Source: Hygrophila difformis
Taxonomy: Eukaryota; Streptophyta; Magnoliopsida; Lamiales; Acanthaceae
Reading direction: 5' to 3'
Length of the DNA stretch: 64,000 bases
Assembly (NCBI GenBank): GCA_030278955.1
Contig: JAOANR010000011.1
Coordinates: 32,678,403-32,742,402, forward strand
Position numbers and translations under genes: made by a program. The notes beneath the pieces are model-generated. The model ran no database searches, was not told where the DNA came from, and was given only the letters and a program-made list of their open reading frames with translations. The number at the start of each line of letters is the position of its first letter. Position 1 is the stretch's first letter. Below are positions 22,491 through 34,300 of the stretch, one piece after another.

Positions 22491-23746
22491 TTACTTCTCC
22501 TGTTTAATCCCAAACTGAAGCATAATATTTCTTCATGTATCTTGCATTGACTGGATTTGACATTTGTTCTCCATTTTCGTCCACTAACATGTATGCTCCA
22601 TTTTGCAATTTTGTCTAAACAATAAACGGCCCCTCCCAATTGGGGCTCCACTTTCCCAATCGGCCATCCTTCTGCTTGGGTGGCAATATAACTTTCCAAA
22701 CTAAATCGCCAACTTCAAATCGCTTAACACGGATTCTCTTGTTATACCAATCGGCCACAACATCTTTATTTTTTCTGTAAATTCTTGAATGCTTGCACCC
22801 GATCGGTGTTAACTTCTAATAATTCGTCCTTCATCAGCTGATCGTACTGTTCCGCCGACATCGAATCCGCTTTACTTGTTCTCAAGGTTGGGACTGTAAT
22901 TTCGGCTGGAAGAACTGCGTCCATCCCATACGTCAGCCGAAATGGCGTGAACCCAGTGGCTGAAGTCTTAGCATTCCGATAAGCCCATAAGGCTTCAGTC
23001 AACTTTTCGTGCCACTTTCTAGGCTGATCTTCAATCATCTTCTTTATGTTTCCTATCAACTGCTTATTCGTAGCCTTTGCTTGTCCATTTCCTTGCGGAT
23101 AGTATGGTGACGAATGCACGATCTTTATTCCGAATTCATCCGCAAAGGCCTTGATCTTCTCACCCACAAACACAGTTCCTCTGTCCGTTAGAATCGTCTG
23201 TAGGATTCCACACCTGTAAATCAATTGTTTATTAATAAACTCAATAACCTCTTCCTGGGATATGCTGATGTATGTCTGTGCTTCGGCCCACTTCGTGAAA
23301 TAATCTGTAGCCACCAGAACATACTCATGTCTTTTTGAAGTAGAGGGATGAATTTTCCCAGTGATATCCATGGCCCATCCACGAAATGGCCATGGCTTGA
23401 TCATTATATGCAACTCTTCAGCCGGTAGCTTCTGTATTGGCCCGTGCTTTTGACACTCTTGACATCCCTTTGCGTACCTCTCACAATCTGCTCCCATATT
23501 TGGCCAATAATATCCTAGCAGAATAATGCTCCACTTCATTGATCTTCGTGCACGATGCGCACCACAGATTCCTTCGTGAACTTCTCCCATCACTCTTTTA
23601 GCATCTTCTTCTCCTACACATCGGAGTAATACCCCATCAATGGCTCGCTTGAAGAGTAGTCCACCAACTATTATGTAATCCATAGCTTTCCGCTTTTCGA
23701 CCGGGTTTGCGTCGTCTCTAAGACTCTTGCTATCTCTTTGATCCAT
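22491..23746 (-). pseudogene. Tat integrase, catalytic Glu replaced
   Basis: Integrase joins the cDNA to the host genome. The N-terminal HHCC zinc finger (HEGICGAH ... CQEC), the first catalytic Asp (AMDITG) and the second (LTDRGTVF) are present. The third position reads QGNGQAKATNK, where related elements have QAEATNK. The codon AAG at 23075-23077 (complement) therefore puts Lys in place of the catalytic Glu, a GAG-to-AAG change. A downstream GPFIV module carries an in-frame TAG before TKL. The segment is non-functional. Confidence 0.8.
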
Positions 23747-24398
23747 TCGGCCTTCTCAGTTTCGGCCAAACGTACGTCTATGTTCCCTGCTATCGGCATC
23801 AGCCGATATCTTGCTGCATGCTGAGCTAACTCATTGGCCAACTCATTCTCCTTCCTAGGGATGTACTCAATATAAACCTCATCAAAATTTTCCAAAAGAG
23901 CAATTGCTTCCTCATATAATCCGATCAATTGTGAACTCTTGACGGAAAAATCTCCCAACAGTTGTTGAATAACCACTTGAGAGTCTCCCTTGATTACTAT
24001 AGCCTTGACTCCTTCGTCTATAAACTGTCGTAATCCCGAGATTAACGCCTTGTATTCCGCTTGGTTATTCGTATAAGAATTAGGCAACTGCACATAATAT
24101 TAGTATACCATGCTCTCCGGCGTATGTAGCGTGAACCCTGCCCTACTCCAGAAACAGCCTTCGAGCCATCAAACATCATCGTCCATGGATGCAGGTATAC
24201 TATTCCGATTTCGTCCATTACGTTCGGCTGAGCTTGTTCTTCAATATTGTGAGATATTGGAGTCATTGGATGATCGTCCAGAAAGTCAGCTACGATTTGT
24301 CCCTTCATAGCTTTTAGAGGTTGGTATTTCAAATCGTACGCATTCAACTTCATGGCCCATTTGGCCATCCTTCGGCTACTGATCGGATCATTCATCAT
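23671..24398 (-). pseudogene. Tat second (archaeal-like) RNase H
   Basis: Two overlapping frames (24398-24042 and 24093-23671) together show the domain: MMFDGSK near its start, YTNNQAEYKALISGLRQF, a GDSQVV strand and a PRKENELANELAQ end. This second RNase H is extra to the one fused to RT. The break between the frames is a frameshift, consistent with decay of the whole element. Confidence 0.7.
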
Positions 24399-24439
24399 GA
24401 TCTTGACTATGTCAACCGAAGCTACTACTATTACTTGCC

Positions 24440-25776
24440 TTGGCTGAATATAATACTCCGGCTTCTAGCACGCATGGTAAAGACTCAAACATAATTTGTG
24501 AATCGGCGAATACCTTAATTCTGCATCTTGAAGAATTCTGCTTAGATAATAAATCGCCCGATCTCTTCCTTCATCGTCTTCCTGAGCCAATAACGCTCCA
24601 ATTGAATCTTCGGTCGCGGCTATATACAACTTCAGAGTTCGGCCAAGTATAGGTGGGACCAACACTGGTGATTGATCAGTGCCTGCTTCAATTGTTCAAA
24701 AGCTCTTTGTTGGTCTGCTCCCCATCTGAATTCCTCCCCTTCTTCAGTCTTAGCAGATCGGTTAGTGGTTTTCCCTTCTCGGCTGCATTTGCCAAGAATC
24801 TTCTTAGAAAACCGATCTGACCTAAGAATTTTTTTAGGCTCTTCCTATCGTACGGAGGTCCAGCTTCCTGGATAGCCTTGGTTTTGTTAGCATCAACTTC
24901 TATGCCCTTGTTATGGACCAAGAACCCTAGGAAATTGCCTGCCTGTACTCCAAAAGCACACTTGGCTGGATTCATCTTAACTCCGTGTAACCTCATCCTT
25001 GCAAATACCCTTCTTAAATCGGCCAAATGGCTTTCGACATCTTTAGATCAGACCATGACATCGTCAATGTAGACTTCTACAAAATCGCCTATCAAGTCAT
25101 GAAACACATAGTTCATGGCCCTTTGGTATATAGCCCCTGCATTCTTTAAGCCGAATGGCATTACTACCCATTCGTATATCCCAATAGCTCCTGGCATCTG
25201 AATGCGGTCTTATGAACATCCTCTTTGGCCATAAAAATTTGGTTGTATCCGGAATATCCGTCCATAAAAGATAACATCCCCTGCTTTGCGGCCGAATCAA
25301 TTAATAAATCAACAATAGGCATCATGTACTCGTCTTTGGGAGTGGCTATATTGAGATTTCTAAAATCTATACAGACTCTCAACTTCCCATTCTTCTTTAT
25401 TACAGGAACAATATTCGACAACCACTCTCAACTGCTTGTGCGGCCTAAATCCTTCTTTGATTGGAAGCCTGTGTTCAACAATAGATCTTTCCAATCCAGG
25501 CATCTCTGTATAGTCCCATGCAAAACAATCTTTGAACTCATTCAAAATTTCTCTGAATCGGCTGGCCATGTGTTGATCCAGGTTTGCACTGACTGGGATC
25601 CCCCTTGGACGATCGTCTGTACCAACGTTAACCATCTTCAGAGGATCTTGTGCTTTGAAGTCGGGCATCCGCTTTGGGATGACATCCATGAGTTCACTCC
25701 ATCTTGCTTTCTCATTTGTGGAATCGAGTTCGGCCGACTCGAACTCGATCGCCTTCTTAACTTCTTCGTTCATCAT
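24440..25776 (-). pseudogene. Tat reverse transcriptase and first RNase H
   Basis: The recognisable RT motifs are LRVCIDFRNLN, a GYSGYNQIFMAKED palm strand and YIDDVMV, followed by GVKMNPAKCAFGVQ and FLGFLVHNKGIE. Directly after YIDDVMV the conserved Trp codon reads TGA (complement of 25048-25050), a TGG-to-TGA change. RNase H follows (LKLYIAATEDSIGALLAQED, YYLSRILQDAELRY). Several frameshifts separate the pieces. It made cDNA once; it cannot now. Confidence 0.75.
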
Positions 25777-25986
25777 TTATTTTCTTTCGTGTCTGGCCGT
25801 AAATCAGCCTAGTATCTGACTTCGAATCCCAGATCCATCCAATCACATTCAACCACCTCCGGATATCTATCCCCTACCACCGCGAGAAACGGTTGTATAG
25901 GTTTCTCAAACAGGACTGCGTCAATTCGTCCGGCTGAACTGACCGGAAATGGAGGTTGATCTCCATCCACTTCCTCCACCGTGCCA

Positions 25987-26688
25987 TCATCCTTCCAAAA
26001 CTATATCTTCTGATGAAGGGTTGATGGCAAACACCTCGATGTATGAATCCAACATCGGCCTAGCAAGGCCGCGTATGGAACTTCGGCATCCACCACAAAA
26101 AAAAATAGTCGGAATCGAAATCGATCCGACCGTCACATCAACCAAAATGCATCCTTCGGCCGCCGTTTGTGCCCCCACGAAACTTAATACCTTCATCCTT
26201 GTGGGTAGCAGATCCTCTTTTGATCGGCCGATCTTAGTCAATGTGGACAATGGCATAATGTTGACGGTTGCTCCACCATCGACAAATATTCCCCTTAATG
26301 GCCTTCCATTCACCCAGCCCTTAAGATAAAGAGGTCTCACATGTTGAGACATCTTCGCAATCGGCGGTAGAATCGTACTAGGTTGGGCTTCTGGGACGAA
26401 AGCCTTGTATCCTTCTTCCACTATACTTTCACCTTCGGCTACTGGCCGAAGTGTTTCCAATTTGTTGAAACAGAAGTCCACAATGGGTTCTTCTTCGCCA
26501 ACGTATTCTCCTTCTCTTTGGCAAAATACCACAATTGGTTCAGAATCGGACCAATATTCATCATAACTTACTGCGGTTGTGCCTACCATGTTTGCACTAG
26601 ACCCGAAATCAAACTTGAATTGTCCTACTGTGAGGGTCTCATTGCTTGGGACGATAGAAGTCTTTGGTTTCCATTCTCTAGTTCGCAC
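25987..26688 (-). pseudogene. Tat aspartic protease region
   Basis: A 233-codon open frame carries FVDGGATVNIMPLSTL, with the DGGA variant of the active-site DS/TGA, followed by a flap-like stretch (LVDVTVGSISIPTIFF). It cleaves Gag-Pol in active elements. It is separated from gag and RT by frame breaks. Confidence 0.7.
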
Positions 26689-27239
26689 TGGTCTAGGCTT
26701 TCATTCCTCTTTTGGCTGTGTATGCTCGTTTTCGACCTTAGGCTCTTTTTCTTTCGGCCGAAATTCGACCTTGTTCTTCAGCCAATCTTGACTGCCTTTC
26801 GGCTCACGATTCTGCTCTTTAATATTTCCGGCTGATTTCATTTAACCGAAAATACCTTCTCCAGAATTCTTCCTTCAGACGAAGAACAATCGTCTGGGAA
26901 GTCTTCTTCCATGTGCATCGTTTCGTACTCTTCTTTGTATGTCCTGGCTGCTCACAGCCGCTGCATTCTCCATTTGTAAGTACGATACGATCCCTTCCCC
27001 TTTTGCACATTTTCGCCTTTTGCCCTCCAGGCTGAGAACTCGGATCGGCGCTGGTCAATACGTTTTCGTTCTGTGGAATTTCGGACCCACTGGCCCACTT
27101 GGGTTTTGGCTGGTGGTCTTCTGAATTTCTTCATCAAGAAACACAGCCTCTTCGGGTACTGTATTCTGAATTACAGTCTTTCCATTTCTTTTATCGGCTG
27201 TTAATTTCATCTCCGAATCCCAACTGTTTGTAATGATTT

Positions 27240-29153
27240 TCAATGTTGGTTTCTCTCTTTCATCCTTGGGTCCCGGCTTCTGTGTCTGTCAGATCGCTTG
27301 ATCCATTCCTCGACCTCATACTCGTCCAATCGGTCAAACACATCAGATGTCTTCTCTTTTCCTTTTCTTGGAGAACCTAATCGTCTCCAAACTCCTGTTG
27401 TCTTATGAGCAGATGGCCGTACTCCCAGCCGATCGTGCACAGAGCTCTTGCTGGACGATGGTTGGTCCCCTAGATGATCATGTACAGACTTGTTTTGATC
27501 AGGGTGAACCATTACCATATTTGCAACAGGAATCGGATTCTGATCTATTGCCATTAATCTGTCTGGGAACTTAAGTTTTCCATCATCCACATGCTTCTGG
27601 ATCATCTTCCTAAAGTGTCCATAAACCGCCGTAATATGGGTGGCCGATGCATGAAATCTGCACCATGCTGCCTCCATCTGTTCTTTAGTCGGCTGTGGAT
27701 GATTTCCCTTGAACTCAAACAATCTGTTCTTCAAGCAATAGTCAAAAATCTCATCCATCTGAGAGAGATCGAAAGAATAGAATCGTTGTGACTCATCTCT
27801 AATTTCTCCTTCTTTCTCCTTGCCTCTCACTGGACGAAGAGCTGGACAAGTCATCGTCTTCTTAATCCCCAGCTCAGCCCTTGCTACTTCGGCTAGGGCC
27901 GGGATATCGTCCATGTTATATTCTTCTGCAACTTCACACCTATTAATGACTCAGCAAATGATGCAGTCGACTGGATAGGTTGTGATCTTCCACTTTGACT
28001 GCGGCTTGATTTAAAAGCCGCTTGCTCTGTAAGTATGTCTCCATCCCGATGGCTTCGGTCGTCAATTCGGCGACCGTCTTTGGTCTAGTAACCATTAATC
28101 AGTTCTTGATAGCAAACTTCAGGTTCTGCTTCAAAATTTGAATTCACTCATGCTCCGGGAGCATCGTCTTCATCTGAGCCTTAATAGCATAGAACCTTTC
28201 TAAAAACTCATTGACTGATTCTCCAGCCTTTTGTTTAGTAGAAGTCAAATCTACTACTGATACCTCGGGGCTGGTATTGTAGAATCGGTCATGAAATAAC
28301 CGCTCCATTTCGGCCCAAGTGTTGACCGAACCTAGTGGTAAATTGATATACCAGTCAAACGCTGGACCAGTAAGTGATAAGCTGAACAAAATCAGCTTAT
28401 GGAAATCATTATGTGGGATCCTTGTGCATTGAGCTGTGAATCGGCCGATATGTTCAATGGTTGATCGGCCAACCTCTCCGGAGAATATGTTAAAATCAGG
28501 AACCTTTACTCCTCTAGGTAATGGATATTGCTCTTCTATGTAGTCAGGGTATGGTTTCCTGTACATCGGCCTATTTTCCTGGCCGATGAGATTTCCGAAT
28601 TGCGTGCGAATAATTTCGGCGATGAGCTCTTTATCAACCAATTGTGGCTGATTCTGCGCCGGCGGATATTGCTGCTGCATGATCGGTGCCGGTGGTTGAG
28701 GTTGATAATGCTGCTCCTGCCTTGGTTGTTGAGGAGGAACAAAAGGACGTGGTCCTTGCCCTCCGAGCGGCCGATAGGCCTGCTGTTGAAAGTTATGTAC
28801 GTTTTGTGGCACAGGCGGTGGATTTTGCGCCGCCTGTGCGTTCTGCATTCCCATCGGATACATAGTCCTTGCTAATTCGGCTCTGAACATGGCTGGTATC
28901 GCCGCCAGTATGTTTCCTTCTATCTGCCGAACCGAATTAGTAACCGCCGCTTCCACCATAAATTGGACGTGATCGCGGAACCGCGGGGTTAAATCTTCAT
29001 GCGAAAACTCCTGATTGTTGAAGTTGGATGGTCTAGGGAATCCTGGGGGAATTCGCCTGGTTCTGCTGAGCGCTCTTCCTGAATCGGTGGCAAATCAATC
29101 CTTGCCGCCGTGTTGACTGCCGGAGTTGTTGCATGTGGATCAACTGCCATTTT
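27240..29153 (-). pseudogene. Tat gag, in several frames
   Basis: The probable start is the ATG just after the primer-site region (MAVDPHATTP). The frame breaks and resumes at 28959 (MVEAAVTNSVRQIEGNI), a Pro/Gln-rich stretch, and then the Gag core: VKVPDFNIFSG, FDWYINLPLGSVNTW, ESVNEFLERFYAIK. A further piece at 27914-27240 continues the C-terminal half (LFEFKGNHPQPTKEQMEAAWCRFH). No clean zinc knuckle was found. Confidence 0.65.
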
Positions 29154-29178
29154 GAGTCCCACTGGGCGTGCCACTGTT

Positions 29179-29838
29179 TGGCTTCGCGTTGAGCCAAGGA
29201 CCTTTTTCTCCTCAAGGGAGGCTATCGGAAAAGGATCAAACCGACTACGGGTCCGGAATCTTTAGAACGCACCCAAACTTGACTGAATTTCACTTGAATT
29301 AATGGCAAAAATCAAATACAACGGAAAATCCGCCAGTTGCTAAGAAACAACGGCTGATTAACCAAAATGAGGTACCAAACTACCAGTTGTTGAGAAACAA
29401 CGGTGAACTTTGGAAAAAGGTAACCGCTAACAACTAGACTAAGCTCTAGGAAAACTATAAAGGAAAGCAGTAAAGATACAAGGAATAAAATTGCATAAAG
29501 GAAATTTGGGGGTGGATTGGTCTCTCTTTATTATGTGCATGGCATCCCCTATTTATAGCCGGAGCTTTGGTAACCGCTCTCCGGCCCACTTCTTTCAGCC
29601 GATTTTCGCCCTTCCCTCATCGGCTGCTTTTACTCCATTTCGGCCGAAATTCCTTGTCCAGTTGTCCTCGGGAATCTTCTTTCGTCCGGACTTTCGTTTG
29701 CTCCAAATTGTCCGTCTTTAGTTTTTCGGCCCCATCAACTCTAAGTCCATCTTTGTTTTAAATTCCTTTTTGGCCCATTTTGTATGGCCCAATCATTTCC
29801 TCGTGGCCCACTACCCTTGTGGCCCCAACACAATGGAA
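29179..29838 (-). repeat. Tat 5' LTR
   Basis: On the minus strand this begins TGTTGGGGCC at 29838 and ends in ...GCCAAACA, just before TGGCACGCCCAGTGGGAC (about 29177-29160), which looks like the primer-binding site of this lineage. The length is about 660 bp. The second copy is not in the window. Confidence 0.55.
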
Positions 29839-31367
29839 TCTTGTAACTAACTCAAGTGACTCGGTGGCGGACGCAGAGTGTGAGAACCGGGAAGGTGAGC
29901 TATGATTTTTTTTTCTCATAACATATAAAATAAGTAAAAAGATAGATATTATATAGAAATTTCATTATAATTTTTTTATTTTTACATTATGTATGGCAAT
30001 TGTAAATTACAAGTCGATGTTTTTTGAAAACGTTATAAAATTTTTTAATTTTCAATATAACATACTAAAGAATCACTAAAAAAATCATTTCCTCTTGTGT
30101 TACCAAAATCTCTCTTAATAAACTTCAATGCAGAAATAGATCTTTAACAATCTTTGAACCGTATTAGTCATAATAATAGGCAGGACCAATGCTAATATCA
30201 TAAGCCGGTAAAACATGCTCCCCGTAGTCTAATTACAACTTTATATAGTGGGCGGCGAAATTAATTATTCTCTTAATTAAGATTGAATGACATATGAACC
30301 TATGTTAAAAAATCACCAACAAAGAAATATATTACCTTTTTTTTTCCATTTATCTTCTTCATTGCGTAAATTACAAGAAAATACATTCTTCATCTCCGGC
30401 CTCCACCGTGGCCCCGACAACATTTCTTCATCTCCGGCCAAGCGGCAGGCGGTCCCGGTCACCTTCTCCGAGTGAGAAAACCCTCACTTTATTCTCCAGG
30501 CACCTCCAGCGACTCACCAATTTCCAGCAGCTCCATTCCGGTGATCAAGCTCCTCCCGATGTCATCTCCATCGACACCTTTTTTCACCCCGAAAGCCGCA
30601 ACTACCATGAAGAAGAAAACCCCATCTCGCCGCACAGTGGCGGCACCACTATGGAGCCAGGGTGGTCAGCTGACCACCTGAAAAAGAAAAAATATATATA
30701 TTTTTTTATTTTTTCATTTCTAATGAAAAAATAATATAATTAATAAATAAATTTAAATTTTAATAAATAAAGGGAAAGTTATAGTAAAATACCCACACCT
30801 AAAAGTTCTTATGTATTACTACTTGCATACCAAATACATTGTGTATTGATACCATATTTCAAAATACCATACATTTCAGGACCTGGTCATTAAAATTAAA
30901 TGAAAACGAAATTGAAATCTGGAAAAGGCAAGAACACCCTTGCTTTATGTCAGAAATAGTACTCATTACGTTGGGGTTGGCAGCCATTTTTTTTTTAAAA
31001 CACTCTCTCACTCTTGGGGCTCTCTCTTTCTCGAACCTGCGACACGATCGAAGCTCTCTTGTTGGGCGTCGTTTTTTGGCGCAGGAAAATAGGTGGGAAT
31101 GATTGTTGGGGAAGCTTGGTAGGGATGATCGAGGGTTAGGAAGGTTAGGAGTGGGGACAGCTGCGGTTTCGCGTAGGGGCGACGGGTTACGTTTTTCGGT
31201 GGCGGGTTTGAAGCGGGGTTTTGGAAGGCGAAAGCTTGACGAGAGTGGAGGGTGGTGCGATGGGTTAGAAGGGCTGTAGGAGGGTTTAGAGGTGGAGTGC
31301 GACGGGGCAGTGATTTTTTTGTGGAAGGGGTTGAGTGCGACGGGATTAGAGGGTTTTTTTTAAGGGA
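29839..31367. other. AT-rich region before the Mutator transposase gene
   Basis: No convincing gene. The segment 29900-30300 is very AT-rich. Ser/Pro-rich frames at 30400-30680 are short and unsupported. At 30770 the run GGGAAAGTTATAGTAAAATA could be a Mutator terminal inverted repeat, but the partner end is not visible. 30980-31367 is a GC-richer leader in front of the transposase ATG. Confidence 0.3.
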
Positions 31368-34300
31368 ATGATGAGTGGCTTTGAAGAGGAAGAAGATGGG
31401 CAAGAGGAACCCGAAATGCAAGTACCCGAGACTTTGTTGTTTTGCCATTACGAAGGTGAAGTGCATCTAGTCCGAATACGTGAGGCCGATCTTCTTGCGG
31501 ATGTCTATAGGAAGGTGACGGATAAATGGGCCGATGTGAATGCCGCAACGAAAACCTTGCATTACGAGGAACCTGATGGCGGATACCTTATGGAACTGAT
31601 TTGTAACACCCCGGATTTGATAACCCAGGCCGGGATGTCACCGCCACATCTCTCTAGCAAGACACGGACTCTCCGAGCTTGCCAAAGAGATGCAAGGCTA
31701 TAGGTATTGCAAAAAGATTTAAAACAAGTCCGGAATCTATGTAAAATTAATAAGTGTCATCCACACATATAGTAGTAAATATATTTTGCAGCGGAAAAAT
31801 GTAAATGGGCCGACATGGCCAAAACTCGGGATTTACATGCCCGTTATGCAAGTATCGTAAAAAGCAAACAAACAATGTTTAATAATCCATCCCCAATGCA
31901 CATGCTATGCATCATCTCCGTACTCTGAAATAAAAAGAGAATACAACAATTTTATCAGTATATAAAATACTGAGTAAGTCGATCCTAACATAGCAATAAA
32001 GGGATTTAATTAGATAATTTAAAATTTCACTCCTAACATGCATTCACAAAATTTAAAGGAAATAATAATTTTAATTGTGTATTTAAACATGCATCTAATC
32101 TACAATAATAATTTAGTCATGCCATGAAATTTAAAGACATAATTTAAATGCATAATTTTAAGACATGCAAAAATAAATAAATACTTAAAAACATTAAATC
32201 TTTTATTTCCCCCGTTACGAAACCATTTCTCAGTGTTTTGTATAGCCGGTGATCCGGCGGCCGCAACCGTGTCGTAAGTATCTTGTATAGCCGGTGATCC
32301 GGCGGCCGCAGCCGTATCTGCCATACCCAGTAACACTCCGGAGCCTCGAGAAATCCATACGGACAACCCGAGAGAGTAGGCCATGTATCTCCCGCCAACT
32401 GGCGTAATATTTCATCAAATTCTCTCGTCCATTATAGGCCCGAAGAGAAAAGGCTAGAGGGGCACCCTGCAGAGCACTCACCCTCCACCAAGTATCTCAT
32501 GTATCGTTTAGATTTAATGTATCGGGGTTTTTCAAAAGTGTAGATGTATCGTGTTTCAAATCTTTGACCGTTTGTTTCGAAATTTCAAAACTCTTCGATT
32601 TAAAAGTATCTTTGCGTCACAGTTTGCGCCTTTCTCATTTAAAAATCCGTTTCAAGCCCGAAAATTCTGAAATCTTCACACTTCATGCAAAACACCCTAA
32701 CGAACAACTTTCGTGTTTTAACTTTTTCGAAATAAGTTGAGGAAACATGTCAAAAATCGATTTTACTATGCAATCAGAAATCTGTCCGAACTCAGGTTTG
32801 ACACAGTTCAAAATCACGACTTTTTAACATATCAAATGGACTCCAAAAATTCTGAAATTTAATATGCACATACTAGACATGATTATCTACAACTTTCATT
32901 TAGATTGTAAAGATCAAATCGGACTAGAAATTATAGAAATAAATTCACTAAGTTCGAACATGTTCATAGACAGATTTCCACACGTTTTGTCAAAACAGTT
33001 TCTTTTCGATGCGATTTAAAATAGCAAACGTTAACGAAAATGGCTGGAATTTTTACACAACCTAGATATATGTGTTAGGATTAAAAGTCTAGTTTTGAGT
33101 TTTTCGGATTGAATCCTCGAAATATGGGTTTTTGGCCGATTACAGAAACTGCACAAGATGGGGTTTTTAAGTTTGATTTTTACGTTTCGTTGCATTATAC
33201 CTATACCGGACGCCCCGAAATCACCCGTATTGATATGGAAGGCTCAACTTACAGTGATAGAGAGGTTTGGGTCGTCCTAAGGTCGCAGGCTCGTCCAAAA
33301 TCCTACGAACGGATCTCCTCAACGTCAAGCTTCCGACTTTGGCCACGATTTCGAATCGGACGAAGAAATCCAATGTTAGATCAAGTTTTCGGGTTCAAAA
33401 ACTTCAATAGAACTCTAAGAACGACTTACCACAGATTTGAATACAAGGAATCTTGTATTCAACGCCTCCTTCGTCGGTTTTCGTTGCCGGGAAGTGATCG
33501 GAAAGTCGTCGGAAAGTGTTTTGGCTTTGGAGAGAGTTGTGAGGGTTTGAGAGTGATTGGTGACTGATGAGAATGGGGGAGAGGCTGCCCTAGGCCGCCT
33601 AAAGGCTTCCCCCTTCGGCCAAAATCCGCTTTCCAAAGTCGGGAGGTCGAATTATGGTAAGAAATCGCCGAAAACGCGCAAGTTGCCAAAACCTGTAGGG
33701 CCACGCGAGGTTGGCGCGCCTTTTAGCCAAACCCCGCCCGGCCAGCGCGCGAGACTCGCCTGGACTGCGGTCCGGGCGGGTCCGTGCGATCCGATCCGTC
33801 GGGTCTTTTCTCCTCTCTTTCGGACTTCTATCCTTCCCCGTTTTCGCGCTCGATTTTTCCGGGTCATTTCCGGATTATGCTTCTCGTCATAAATTTATTT
33901 CGTATCACTTCGATTTCATGCTTGAAATCCTAAGACCGTCGGTTTTGGTCCGTCGGGTTCTAATTCGTCGTCCTTTGACTTCCGTGCATTTCCGCGTCTA
34001 CGGGTTTTCGGAAACAAAACCTTCTCTCCTATTGGATTAATTCCTATTTTTATATTCTAAAATTTACGGGTATTACAGTCTACCCCCCTTAAGAACCAAC
34101 TTCGTCCTCGAAGTTGTACTTCATCCTCTCGCGAGTTCGGGAATTGTTTGATTAAGCGATTGTATTATTGTGTGTCGTTGTTTGTTATTATTTGACTGAA
34201 CCCAGAATTGAAATTTCCGAGTTACCTACGTACCCCGTGAAGGGATCAAGTCATTACGTAGTTCAAAACAATTTGAATTTGTTTATTTGGGGTACAAAGT

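Larger units (their letters stand above)
22491..29838 (-). mobile_element. Degenerate Ty3-gypsy retrotransposon, Tat type
   Basis: Reading the minus strand from high to low coordinates gives an LTR (29838-29179), leader, gag, protease, RT, RNase H, a second RNase H, and integrase with its C-terminal GPF module. The second RNase H (archaeal-like fold: FDGSK, NNQAEYKALISGL, GDSQVV) between RNase H and integrase is the hallmark of the Tat lineage (Ogre/Retand relatives). Many frameshifts and stops make it inactive. The 3' LTR is missing; the low-coordinate end runs into the gene fragment and LTR near 20.56-21.47 kb. Confidence 0.8.

Noticed and set aside
29900..30200. Possible hAT-transposase tail on the minus strand
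   Set aside because: A faint resemblance to the dimerisation region (SISALKFIKRDF) in very AT-rich DNA without supporting frame; too weak to annotate.
30400..30734. Ser/Pro-rich plus-strand ORF
   Set aside because: Compositionally biased, no motif, no homologous copy in the window, and a competing frame is equally long.
31008..31548. Minus-strand Pro/Ser-rich frames overlapping the Mutator transposase start
   Set aside because: They oppose a well-supported coding exon and have no recognisable motif.
33109..33567. Open 152-codon plus-strand frame in both LTRs of copy 1 (also 38964-39422; shorter relatives near 47.2-47.5 and 55.7-56.0 kb)
   Set aside because: It is antisense to the element and repeated only because the LTR is. 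It is shortened in copy 2 and shows no domain, so I treat it as a chance frame.
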